A stretch of DNA of 64,000 bases. Origin: a bacterium (lineage in GTDB: Bacteria > Orphanbacterota > Orphanbacteria > Orphanbacterales > Orphanbacteraceae). A program made the translations under genes and the position numbers. Location of the stretch: NCBI GenBank assembly GCA_025782575.1, contig JALGYY010000041.1, positions 44,293-108,292 of the forward strand, given 5' to 3'. The number at the start of each line of letters is the position of its first letter. Position 1 is the first letter of the stretch. The notes below the pieces were generated by a model, which was given only the letters and a program-made list of their open reading frames with translations, made no database searches and had not been told where the DNA came from. Of this stretch, positions 51,038-59,915 are shown piece by piece.

Positions 51038-52075
51038 ATGCGACTGGCGCACCTGTCGTGGGTTTACGCGTTTCTGGCGTTCATCAATCTCCGAGCCAAG
51101 CTATGGGCGACGTCCGCCTGGCGCGACGGCACTCTCTCCGGTAACCACCAGCTGCTCCTTGACTTTCAATACGGGAACAATGAGCAGTCCCGCCTTCTCC
51201 AGTGGATGATCCCTGAAGCGATCCATCGATTTCTAGGGACTTCGATTCAGAACGCCTATCTACTGCAACGTTGGTTTTTTGTCTTTCTGGCGTTTGTCGC
51301 CTTCCACGCATTTCTTCGAAGGTGGTTCGACGACAAGATCGCCTTTGCGGGCGTCGTTTTTCTTTCTGCTGTCATGCCTCTTACCTACATGAATTACCTG
51401 CAGGAAAGTGCGCCGCTCCTCATGGTCACATTTCTGCTCGCGCTCTGGGCGATTCGAGATCATAGACCGGTGATCTACGCCGGGATTCTTCTGCTCGGGA
51501 CATTGAACAACGAGACGATGCTCGTGCTTCCTGCCGTGTTCTTCTTTTACAACTTCGAAGGATTCCGCTGGGGTCATCTACTGAAACTCGCGGGCCGCAC
51601 GATCGCCACCTGTCTTCCGGCATATGCTGTAGCCGCCTCGATCCGCATCTACAACATCGAGAGGCCCCATCTCGGGGGAGCGTGGCATCTTCCGGATAAC
51701 TGGAACGGCATTATGGAAGGGATCCAGCGATCGCCGTTTGAATACTGGAACGCCACCTACCTGTACGTATTCTTCTTGTTCGGTGCGTTCTGGGTGTTCG
51801 CTCTGCTCCGCTTCAAGGAAAAGCCACTCTTCCTGCGGCGCGCCTGGATGATGATCCCGCTCTACTTCATCTCCCATATGTTGACAGGCATTATCAGCGA
51901 ATCGAGACAGATGATCCCGCTCAGCTTCATCATCATCCCCATGGCCCTGACTTATCTGTTCAGTGAACGGGCGGAGCCGGCATATGATCTGCGAAAAGAG
52001 AGGAGCGAGCCTCCTCCGGAAGACCCGCTCCCTGTCGTCGTGCCTGTCGTGTCCGACGATAGCGTGACCGAATAG
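51038..52075 (+). CDS. Polytopic membrane protein of the glycan locus
   Basis: 345 residues with about eight hydrophobic segments (WFFVFLAFVAFHAFLRRWF, APLLMVTFLLALWAI, PVIYAGILLLGTLNNETMLV, YLYVFFLFGAFWVFALLRF, SFIIIPMALTYLF) and a soluble acidic, Pro-rich C-terminus. The arrangement resembles GT-C or polymerase/ligase-like proteins, but I recognise no family motif. The early soluble loop (GNHQLLLDFQYGNNEQSRLL) may be periplasmic. GGCGGGG precedes the ATG. It stands alone between a minus-strand peptidase gene and the convergent ABC gene 6 bases away. Confidence 0.75.
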   Translation: MRLAHLSWVYAFLAFINLRAKLWATSAWRDGTLSGNHQLLLDFQYGNNEQSRLLQWMIPEAIHRFLGTSIQNAYLLQRWFFVFLAFVAFHAFLRRWFDDKIAFAGVVFLSAVMPLTYMNYLQESAPLLMVTFLLALWAIRDHRPVIYAGILLLGTLNNETMLVLPAVFFFYNFEGFRWGHLLKLAGRTIATCLPAYAVAASIRIYNIERPHLGGAWHLPDNWNGIMEGIQRSPFEYWNATYLYVFFLFGAFWVFALLRFKEKPLFLRRAWMMIPLYFISHMLTGIISESRQMIPLSFIIIPMALTYLFSERAEPAYDLRKERSEPPPEDPLPVVVPVVSDDSVTE

Positions 52076-52081
52076 CGCCCC

Positions 52082-53875
52082 TTACCCGATCAACTCCTCC
52101 AGTTCGTACTGATGGTAGATCTGGGCGTACTCTCCTTTGCGCGCGATCAGATCCCGATGGTGTCCGCTTTCGACGATTCGCCCGTCGACCAGCACAAAAA
52201 TCTGATCCGCCCTTCGAAGAGTGTCGGGCCTGTGGGTAATCAGGATCGAGGTCGTCCCCGGCATGGCCTCGTGCAGCTTTTCCCATAGCCGCGACTCAGT
52301 GCGCGCATCGAGCGCCGAGGTACAATCATCCAGAATCAGTATCTTCGGGCGTCCCGCGAGCGCCCTTGCGAGCGCCAGCCTCTGTTTCTGTCCGCCAGAA
52401 ATCGCCATGCCCCTTGTTCCGACTTCCGTATCGATTCTGTTCGGGAACGCATCCACCTCACTCAGGAACTGGGAGACATCGAGCGCCCAGGCCAGTCGCT
52501 CATCATCAAACGACTCTCTTCCCAGTTCGATGTTCCTCCGAATGGATTCACTGAAAAGTATGGGATCCTGGGGCACGAAGCCGATCGCTCCTCGGAGGGC
52601 CCCGAGCTCGTACTCGCGCAAATCCTTTCCATCAAGAGTGATTCTCCCTGAACCGGGATCGACCAGGCGGGGTACCATGTTGGCCAGCCAGCTCTTCCCT
52701 GATCCGATCCTTCCGACAAATGCGACTGTCTCGCCCGGTTCGATCGCGAGCGTGACGTTGTCGATCAGATTCCGATCGGCGCCGGGCAGAGTAAAACTGA
52801 CGTTCTCAAAACGGATATGTCCTTTGATTTCGCCATTTCCGCCGCAAAGTCCTTCGTCTCGAACAAGCGGAGGGACGTCTTCCAGTTCTCTCAGCCGGCC
52901 GATCGATACAGCTGATTGCCGTGACTTGACTAGAAACTGGCCGACATCGAACATCGGAAAGACAAGCCATACGACATAATAGATAAAGGTCGCCATCTCA
53001 CCGAGCGAGAGGCCGCCATGAGCCACTTTCCAACCGCCCGCAAACAGTACGATCACCACACCGAATTGCCAGATCGAGTTGTAAAGCGAATCGATAACGG
53101 CTGTCGCTTTTGCCGATCGGATCTCAGATGCACGGCGGGAACGGGCCGCCGCTTCGAATTTCTTTTCCTGAGCCGACTCCCGCACATAAGCCTTGACCAC
53201 GCGAACTCCGGAAAAGCAGGCCTCCATCGTATCGTTCACGCGGGAAATCCTCTTCTGGAGATGATCATACCGGTGGTCGAGCATAGACGAACTCCGGAAA
53301 AAGATGACCACCAGAATCGGGAGTGGCCCCGCCGTCCAGAGTGTCAGCCAGGGATCGATGCTCGCCATCATGATCGTTATGAAGAGAATCGCCATCAGCG
53401 CCTCGTAAAGACGAAATATGCCCGAGCATGCGAACCAGGAAAGTTTTTCCCCCACATCGTCGGTCATGCGCGTGACGAGATCTCCGGTCCGGAATCTCTG
53501 AAAGAAGTCGGGACCCTTCGTAGTGATCCTGTCGAACGCCTTCTGCCGGAAGAGCCACTCGAGCCGCACGTTCATCCACGCCCGTACTGACTGAAAAGAG
53601 CCGTACACAGTGAATGAGGCGGCGCCGAGAACTATGAAGCAGACGCCGAATGACGTTGCAGGGCCGATCGAAAACCTCTCGCCCCAACCGGTGACTATCC
53701 GGGCGATGACATGATCGGCTACGCTCCCTGTCCGCAGGTAGTCAATGGAGAACCCGACGAGCCTCGGTCCGATCACTTCGATCGCCGCCTGGAGCGGTGT
53801 GAGCAGCATTAGAATCAGGATGACGCCCGGGTAATCTTTGTAGTACTCCCAGAGCCATTTCACATTCTTACGCAC
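52082..53875 (-). CDS. ABC exporter half-transporter with degenerate catalytic site
   Basis: 597-residue type IV ABC exporter half: six transmembrane helices in about residues 1-320, then an ATPase domain with Walker A AFVGRIGSGKSWLANMV, Q-loop IGFVPQDPILFSESI, signature ISGGQKQRLALARAL and Walker B ILILDDCTSALDART. The residue after Walker B is Asp in place of the catalytic Glu, so its own site is weak. The partner gene lies upstream with an 8-base overlap and a GTG start here. In heterodimeric exporters one subunit carries exactly this substitution. Substrate may be a lipid-linked glycan or drug. Confidence 0.93.
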   Translation of the reverse strand: MRKNVKWLWEYYKDYPGVILILMLLTPLQAAIEVIGPRLVGFSIDYLRTGSVADHVIARIVTGWGERFSIGPATSFGVCFIVLGAASFTVYGSFQSVRAWMNVRLEWLFRQKAFDRITTKGPDFFQRFRTGDLVTRMTDDVGEKLSWFACSGIFRLYEALMAILFITIMMASIDPWLTLWTAGPLPILVVIFFRSSSMLDHRYDHLQKRISRVNDTMEACFSGVRVVKAYVRESAQEKKFEAAARSRRASEIRSAKATAVIDSLYNSIWQFGVVIVLFAGGWKVAHGGLSLGEMATFIYYVVWLVFPMFDVGQFLVKSRQSAVSIGRLRELEDVPPLVRDEGLCGGNGEIKGHIRFENVSFTLPGADRNLIDNVTLAIEPGETVAFVGRIGSGKSWLANMVPRLVDPGSGRITLDGKDLREYELGALRGAIGFVPQDPILFSESIRRNIELGRESFDDERLAWALDVSQFLSEVDAFPNRIDTEVGTRGMAISGGQKQRLALARALAGRPKILILDDCTSALDARTESRLWEKLHEAMPGTTSILITHRPDTLRRADQIFVLVDGRIVESGHHRDLIARKGEYAQIYHQYELEELIG

Positions 53876-55736
53876 CGCGGCTCACCTCCATCCTGTCCTG
53901 GTCCATAACCCCATCGTCCTGCAGATCACCAGGCTCTATCCGGCTGCCGAACTGCAACCGGAAAAGCTTGGCATAGTAACCATCCTGAGTGACTAACTCC
54001 GAATGGCTTCCCGTCTCCACGATCCGGCCCTCCCGGATCACCAGAATCCGATCGACATGAAGAATCGTGGACAGCCTGTGGGCGATGATGATCGACGTCC
54101 TCCCCTTCATGAGGCGGGTCAGCGATTTTTGAATCGTCCGTTCCGTTTCAGGATCCACCGAACCGGTCGCCTCATCAAGAATGAGAAGATCCGGGTCGAC
54201 CGCGAGAGCGCGGGCAAAAGAGAGCAATTGCCTTTCCCCGCGGCTGAAGTTCGCCCCGTTCTCGGAAACTACCGTCTTGTAAGCTCTCGGCAGGCGGCGA
54301 ATGAACTGATCGGCGCCCACAATTCGAGCCGCCTCTTTCACGCGGTCACTCTGAATTGCCTCGGATTCAAGCGTGATGTTCGACTCCACATCACCGGGAA
54401 AGAGTAGAATATCCTGGAGCACCAGAGCGAATCGACGTCGCAGGTCGGCGGTGGCGATCTCACGAATATCGATGCCGTCAATCGTGATGCGTCCCCGCTG
54501 CGGATCGTAGAGCCGGAGCAGGAGTGAAATAATCGTCGATTTCCCTCCCCCCGTAACACCGGCAAGCGCAATATGAGAACCGACGGGCAGCTCAAAGCTC
54601 ACATCTTTCAGTACCCAGTTTTCGTCGTTCGAGTATGAGAACCAGACGTTCTCAAATCGAATGCCCTTTTTGATTTCTGACCAGGAAACCGGTTGCTCCG
54701 GCTCCTGGAGAGACGGTTTCACGGAGAGAAGCGAGAAGATCTTCCTCGCTCCCGCTACCCCTTTCTGGAAGCTGCTCAGCTGATCCGCCGTCCGCGCGAT
54801 CGGCTCGAACTCCTTCCAGATCAGCAGGATAAAGAGGACGGTTACGCCGGGAGTCACGTGCCATAGTGATCCAAGCAGAAGCACGAGGCCGATCTTCAGA
54901 AACTCAAAGAAAAAGACGGTGTTAAAAAGCACACAGACGGCAACTTCGGCATACGCCTGCACCTTGAACTTCTCTTCGTTTACCTGGCGCAGTTTCTCGC
55001 GGACATACTCTCCCCTGTGAAAGATCTGTATGATCGCTATGCCGTGCAGGAACTCCGTCAACGTCGCTGTTACTTCCGCCATCCTGGTCCGGACGGCGAG
55101 AAACCGGGGGGTCGTGATCCGGTGGAACACATAAAGCGTGAGCGCCGTTATCGGGTAGAGTGACACGAGCGCCGCAGCGAGTCTGGCATGTGTGGCAAAC
55201 ATGAGCCCGGCAATCCCGACCATGAGAAGCAGATCACCGATGACGAGGATCACCACATTCGTAAAGAGCAGCCGGAGCGACTCCGTGTCCGATTCAACCC
55301 GCGCCATGAGCCGGCCCACGGGTTGACGATCGAAGAAGGAAACATCCTGGCGCAGAACGTGGCCGAACAGCTTCGTCCGGAGGCCGAGCATGATATCCTG
55401 ACCGATCGTTTCCAGGTTGACCCGCTGCACATATTGCAGGTAGACGGTCACCGCCTGAATGAAGAACACGGCGAGTCCGAGCAGAATGAGCGGGGCCCAA
55501 TCGAACGCCGATCCCCCATTGGCCACCCCCTCTGAAAGCGGCCCGTCAATCGTCCGCTGCACGAGGAGCGGCCACGCAATCGATCCGAGCGTAACGAGCA
55601 GAAGGAGACCGAAGCTGAAGAGAAGCCTCTTCCGGTGCTTCAGCAGGTGAGGCGTCAGCCTGCGGAAGGCCTCGCCGCCACCGATCAGCGTTTCAGTGCT
55701 CTCATTTTCTTTGTCGTCGCTAAGAGTGGTCGACAT
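53868..55736 (-). CDS. ABC exporter half-transporter, partner with altered signature motif
   Basis: 622-residue ABC half-transporter: six transmembrane helices (LLFSFGLLLLVTLGSIAWPL onwards) and an ATPase domain. Walker A is IALAGVTGGGKSTIISLLL, Walker B LLILDEATGSVDPET has the catalytic Glu, and the signature reads FSRGERQLLSFARAL in place of LSGGQ. This altered signature pairs with the Walker B Asp of the next gene: together they make one active and one degenerate ATP site, as in YheI/YheH- or BmrCD-type heterodimers. The ATG at 55736 follows AAAGGAGG; an in-frame ATG at 55862 would translate through a hairpin. It is first in a two-gene operon. Confidence 0.93.
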   Translation of the reverse strand: MSTTLSDDKENESTETLIGGGEAFRRLTPHLLKHRKRLLFSFGLLLLVTLGSIAWPLLVQRTIDGPLSEGVANGGSAFDWAPLILLGLAVFFIQAVTVYLQYVQRVNLETIGQDIMLGLRTKLFGHVLRQDVSFFDRQPVGRLMARVESDTESLRLLFTNVVILVIGDLLLMVGIAGLMFATHARLAAALVSLYPITALTLYVFHRITTPRFLAVRTRMAEVTATLTEFLHGIAIIQIFHRGEYVREKLRQVNEEKFKVQAYAEVAVCVLFNTVFFFEFLKIGLVLLLGSLWHVTPGVTVLFILLIWKEFEPIARTADQLSSFQKGVAGARKIFSLLSVKPSLQEPEQPVSWSEIKKGIRFENVWFSYSNDENWVLKDVSFELPVGSHIALAGVTGGGKSTIISLLLRLYDPQRGRITIDGIDIREIATADLRRRFALVLQDILLFPGDVESNITLESEAIQSDRVKEAARIVGADQFIRRLPRAYKTVVSENGANFSRGERQLLSFARALAVDPDLLILDEATGSVDPETERTIQKSLTRLMKGRTSIIIAHRLSTILHVDRILVIREGRIVETGSHSELVTQDGYYAKLFRLQFGSRIEPGDLQDDGVMDQDRMEVSRGA

Positions 55737-55763
55737 CTTCCACTCCTCCTTTGATGGAAACAG

Positions 55764-55801
55764 AAAAACCCCGCCGGTGACTGAAAGGCCGTCCGGCGGG
55801 G
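55764..55801 (-). terminator. Terminator-like hairpin in the leader of the ABC operon
   Basis: CCCCGCCGG (55801-55793 on the minus strand) pairs perfectly with CCGGCGGGG (55777-55769), followed by TTTTT (55768-55764). It lies 27 bases upstream of the ABC start and more than 200 bases after the stop of the preceding minus-strand gene. A second inverted repeat, AAAGGGT/ACCCTTT (55837-55843 and 55813-55819), lies just upstream. It may be an attenuator of the ABC operon or a distant terminator of the preceding gene. Confidence 0.75.
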
Positions 55802-56017
55802 TTGGAGAATCAAAAGGGTTCGGTTCTTTAGAAGCTACCCTTTCCCGCCGAAGAGCGCACATGGCGACGCGTATGGCATCATTCGATTCCTGATCATCGA
55901 GCCGGCTCCTCTTTCGGGTTCGGGTTTACTTGGCTTCTGCTCTCTACAAGAGATCCACAGACTACATGCCCCGTATGATCCTGGCAAGAAGAATTTCGCT
56001 CCCTCATATCAAGGGGG

Positions 56018-56386
56018 TCAAGCACCGCCCAGCGTTCTCCGGAACCAGGCGCCGATCAGGCCGCCCATGCAACCGGTGACGAGTATGGCGACCGCCTGGA
56101 TAGCAGGCAGCCATTCCGAAACGCCATTCGCAAGAAATGAAAAGCACGCGAAACCGAGAAAGAGCCAGAATGCCGATGTTACCCCTATGCCCCATCGCCA
56201 CGACAATGATGGCCAGATTACGGCAAACCCGCCGCCGAGAATGAGACAGAGGCCGAGTGCAAATGGGAAGGGGTTATCATCGGCGAAATCAAACTGCAGA
56301 ATAGTGAGCAGAAACAGACCGAGCGCACCTGCGCCCGCCAGGAGGGCGAGCAGATGGGCGATCCACGGCGTTGATTGCGTACTCAT
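56018..56386 (-). CDS. Small four-helix membrane protein
   Basis: 122-residue protein with four predicted transmembrane helices (AHLLALLAGAGALGLFLLTI, PFALGLCLILGGGFAVIWPS, GIGVTSAFWLFLGFACFSFL, AIQAVAILVTGCMGGLIGAW). No recognised family. GGGGAGCAG precedes the ATG at 56386. Followed by about 215 bases with no gene, before the terminator-like hairpin of the ABC operon. Confidence 0.7.
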   Translation of the reverse strand: MSTQSTPWIAHLLALLAGAGALGLFLLTILQFDFADDNPFPFALGLCLILGGGFAVIWPSLSWRWGIGVTSAFWLFLGFACFSFLANGVSEWLPAIQAVAILVTGCMGGLIGAWFRRTLGGA

Positions 56387-56527
56387 ATGACACTGCTCCC
56401 CTCGTCCGTCCATTCTGGTCGGTACGGCCGCGAAGTCAAGCCGGTTTCACTACCGATACTTTGGCAGTGGAGTGGTAAGATCCGGCGAAGAATCTAAATT
56501 CGATACGTCCAGGGGAGTGGTCCGGCG

Positions 56528-57991
56528 TTGAATAGGCAGCAACAGGCGCGAAGAATCTTCAGAAACTTCAGCTTTCTCGCATCGGGGAAAACGCTGGGTG
56601 ATCTATTCACGTTTCTGTTGTTCGTCGCCCTCTCACGAGCCTACGGCCAGGAAGGGATCGGGCGTTATTCCTTCGCCGTCGCGTTTACGGGCATGTTCAC
56701 TGTAATAGCGGACTTCGGCCTCTACGGTTACTCCATCAAGGACCTGAGCCGCCTGGACGGCCCGCTCGGAAAACCGTTCGGGCGTTTCTACACTCTCCGC
56801 GGATTTCTATCGGCCGGAGTTCTGATCATACTGCTCCTCACCATCCCCTTCCTCCCCTTCCCGGCTGAAACGAAGCGTATCATTGCCCTCGTCGGGGCCT
56901 ATCAGATATTCCTCCGGTTGGCGGAGGGGCTCGGCGCACTTTTTATTACGAGAGAAGAGACGCACATATCGGGCGGACTCGACGCCGCGCTCCGGCTCGC
57001 CACCATGCTGGCAGGACTCGCCGTAATCGCTTCGGGCGGCCCCCTCGTTCTCGTGATCGCCGCCATGCCGATTCTGGCATCTGTTCAAATCATCGTGGCC
57101 TACGGACTTGTCACCAGAAAGTATGGCCGCCCCGAAATCGTTCTTGATCCGGCCGTTTTGAAGACGACATTTCGAGAGGCGCTTCCGTTTGCGTTTTCTC
57201 TCATTCTCTATCAGCTCTACTCTCGTATTGACGTCGTATTTCTGGGGTTTTTCTCCGGCGAAGCCGCTTCGGGAATCTACAACGTAGCCTACCGGATCGT
57301 ATTCCTGGTGCTCTTCATCCCGCACTTCGCCGCTGTTTCTATTTTCCCTCTCGCGTCCCGCCTCTTCGTAGAATCGAGAGAGAAGCTATCGAAACTATAT
57401 GTAAAGGCGCTCCGCATGTGCGCGCTCACCGGCATACCGGCAGCAGCGGGGATCTGGTTGCTTGCGCCCGGCCTCATCAGGGTGATCTACGGCGACGCCT
57501 TCGTGGAGTCCGCCGAGGTTCTTCGCTATCTTGCGTGGCTTGTGGTGATTTTCTTCATCAGCAGGATGCTGGTTACGATCCTGACGTCATGCGATCTCCA
57601 GGCGACCGCCACCAGAATGCAGTGGATCACCGCCGGGGTAAATGTCGCCGGCAACCTGATTCTGATCCCACGATTCGGCGTCAAAGGAGCGGCAGCGGCG
57701 ACTCTGATATCAGAATCACTTCTCGCCATTCTGCTGCTCAGCCGTATCCGCCCCCTGCTCGGACCTTCTCGTCTCCTCTCTCGTTTCGTAATCGGCGGGG
57801 TCGGGGCGGCCGCGTTCGCCATCCCCTTTTCCATCTGGGGGCCGGCTCATCTCCTGATCGCGATCCCCGCATCCGCCGTCATCTACGGAGCAGTCATCTA
57901 CCTCGTCCCCACCACGAGGCGGGACGAGTGGAATCTACTCACCGGGCTTCTCCGGGCTGGCGGGGAAACGCCGGAACCGAAAGGACCGTAA
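56528..57991 (+). CDS. Oligosaccharide flippase (Wzx-like, MOP superfamily)
   Basis: 487-residue membrane protein with about 12-14 helices, predicted to flip lipid-linked oligosaccharide to the periplasmic side. It starts RNFSFLASGKTLGDLFTFLL, then YGQEGIGRYSFAVAFTGMF, FSLILYQLYSRIDVVFLGFF, YNVAYRIVFLVLFIPHFAAV and the C-terminal RMQWITAGVNVAGNLILIPR with FGVKGAAAATLISESLLAIL, all typical of Wzx/RfbX proteins. The start is TTG after GGGGAG. It leads the final plus-strand operon, with the carbamoyltransferase and GT4 genes. Confidence 0.93.
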   Translation: MNRQQQARRIFRNFSFLASGKTLGDLFTFLLFVALSRAYGQEGIGRYSFAVAFTGMFTVIADFGLYGYSIKDLSRLDGPLGKPFGRFYTLRGFLSAGVLIILLLTIPFLPFPAETKRIIALVGAYQIFLRLAEGLGALFITREETHISGGLDAALRLATMLAGLAVIASGGPLVLVIAAMPILASVQIIVAYGLVTRKYGRPEIVLDPAVLKTTFREALPFAFSLILYQLYSRIDVVFLGFFSGEAASGIYNVAYRIVFLVLFIPHFAAVSIFPLASRLFVESREKLSKLYVKALRMCALTGIPAAAGIWLLAPGLIRVIYGDAFVESAEVLRYLAWLVVIFFISRMLVTILTSCDLQATATRMQWITAGVNVAGNLILIPRFGVKGAAAATLISESLLAILLLSRIRPLLGPSRLLSRFVIGGVGAAAFAIPFSIWGPAHLLIAIPASAVIYGAVIYLVPTTRRDEWNLLTGLLRAGGETPEPKGP

Positions 57992-58130
57992 GGATTTCCG
58001 TCATCGGGCCGAAAAGTGGGATGGTGGGAATCTCAGGGCCGAATGGTACTCTTCCCCCTTGGAAATTCACCCCGATCGATGCCAAACTACTTCCTGATCG
58101 GTATGAATCCGGAAGGAAAGGGAACAGTCT

Positions 58131-59912
58131 GTGAGAGTACTCGGGATCAGTGATCACATCATCAGCGGCGCCGCCGTGGTCGAAGAGGGGCGCGTCATTT
58201 CAGCGATCAACGAGGAACGGCTCGTCCGCAAGAAGATGCTGATGGGTTTCCCGAGAAAGTCGATCACCGAGGTCCTCCGAATCGCCGGCACGGACGCCAA
58301 AGATCTTGATTACGTCGCGGTCGCATCCGAGTGGGGTCACTTCCTCGACGACTACGTCGAGTTCGGCGGAGGGGTCTTCGCCGTTGATGAAGGGGCGATA
58401 AAGAATCTCTTTTTGGCGCTCGGCTCGCAACTCAGCTTCCTGCGGAGTAAGATCCCCTTTCTGGAACCACTCTACTACAAACTGAGAGAACCGGTCTTCG
58501 CCAAGCGCCGCCGCCGGATTCGCGAGGTCCTTCGCGAAGAGTACGGCATTACATGTCCTGTGGAATTCGTCGATCACCACTACGCCCACGCTGCCGCAGC
58601 TTACTACGGAAGCGGCTACGACGATTCGCTCGTTGTGACGCTCGACGCTTCAGGCGACGGCCACTCCTCTCATGTCTACGATGTAACCGCCGGTTCATGG
58701 GAACGTAAGCACGCCGTACCCGCCTTCGACTCGCTCGGCAGTTACTATGCGTACGTCACCCATCTCTGCGGCTTTACCGCCGGCAAGCACGAGGGGAAGA
58801 TCACGGGACTCGCCGCCTACGGTAAGCCGGAGTATCGGGAGATTCTCGACCGGTTCATTGCCTACCGTGACGGATCGATAGTCAATGTGGGGGATGCGTT
58901 CCGTATGGTGGCGGTCGAGAAGCTACGAAAGGCCCTTCCGCCGGACTTCAGCAAGGAAGACATCGCCTGGTCGGTTCAGGAACTATCGGAAGACATCTGC
59001 ACGCAGTACGTACAACATTGGGCGAAGAAAACCGGCAAAAGAAATATCGCGCTCGCAGGTGGTGTAGCGGCAAACGTCAAAATCAATCAGCGGATTCATG
59101 AAATTCCCGAGATCGATTCAATCTTCATCTGCCCGGCCATGTCGGATGAAGGTCTTTCCGCGGGCGCCGCGCTCATCCTGTCGAACGAAAAGAAGCCGGA
59201 GCTTGCCATGACGGGCAGGAAGGCATTCGATCATGTCTATCTGGGCCCCGAGTATTCCGAGAAGGAGATCGCAGCCGCGCTCGACTCCGCGGGAATGGAG
59301 TACGCGGCGTCGGAAACAGTCGAGACGGATGTGGCGCAAATGATCGCGGACGGGTACGTGGTCGCCCGCGTGAACGGCCGCATGGAATGGGGGCCGAGGG
59401 CCCTCGGCAATCGATCCATTCTCTACCGGCCGGACGATCGATCCGCGAACGACTGGTTGAACAAGCGACTGAAGCGCACCGAGTTCATGCCCTTCGCGCC
59501 GTCCACACTCGCCGAAGAAGCGTCCGGGTCCTTTAAGGGGATGAGCGGTGCCGTGGATACCGCGCACTATATGACGATCACGTTCGACTGTACGGACGAA
59601 ATGAGCAGGAACTGCGACGGCGTCGTTCATGTGGACGGCACGGCGCGCCCCCAGCTCGTGAGCGAGGAAATCAACCCGAGCTACCATCGGATCATCAAAG
59701 AGTTTCACAAGATAACCGGGCTCTCCAGCATCGTGAATACCAGCTTCAACATCCACGAAGAGCCGATCGTCTGCACACCTGAAGACGCGATCCGCGCTTT
59801 TCAGGTCGGCCATCTCGACGTCCTGGCCATCGGCCCCTTCATCGCGCGGAATCCAAATGCGGACGAAAGAGTGAAGGGGATGAGTGCAGGCAAAGTCGAG
59901 ACAGGTTCCTGA
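58131..59912 (+). CDS. O-carbamoyltransferase (NodU/CmcH family)
   Basis: 593-residue enzyme that transfers a carbamoyl group from carbamoyl phosphate, via an adenylate, to a sugar hydroxyl. The N-terminal Kae1-like domain shows LGISDHIISGAAVVEEGRVI, SAINEERLVRKKMLMGFP and the metal-binding VDHHYAHAAAAYYGSGYDDS, then TAGKHEGKITGLAAYGKPE. The C-terminal domain has VARVNGRMEWGPRALGNRSI, LNKRLKRTEFMPFAPS and SIVNTSFNIHEEPIVCTPED. The start is GTG. In this locus it would carbamoylate a sugar residue of the glycan, as NodU does for Nod factors. Confidence 0.95.
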   Translation: MRVLGISDHIISGAAVVEEGRVISAINEERLVRKKMLMGFPRKSITEVLRIAGTDAKDLDYVAVASEWGHFLDDYVEFGGGVFAVDEGAIKNLFLALGSQLSFLRSKIPFLEPLYYKLREPVFAKRRRRIREVLREEYGITCPVEFVDHHYAHAAAAYYGSGYDDSLVVTLDASGDGHSSHVYDVTAGSWERKHAVPAFDSLGSYYAYVTHLCGFTAGKHEGKITGLAAYGKPEYREILDRFIAYRDGSIVNVGDAFRMVAVEKLRKALPPDFSKEDIAWSVQELSEDICTQYVQHWAKKTGKRNIALAGGVAANVKINQRIHEIPEIDSIFICPAMSDEGLSAGAALILSNEKKPELAMTGRKAFDHVYLGPEYSEKEIAAALDSAGMEYAASETVETDVAQMIADGYVVARVNGRMEWGPRALGNRSILYRPDDRSANDWLNKRLKRTEFMPFAPSTLAEEASGSFKGMSGAVDTAHYMTITFDCTDEMSRNCDGVVHVDGTARPQLVSEEINPSYHRIIKEFHKITGLSSIVNTSFNIHEEPIVCTPEDAIRAFQVGHLDVLAIGPFIARNPNADERVKGMSAGKVETGS

Positions 59913-59915
59913 TCG

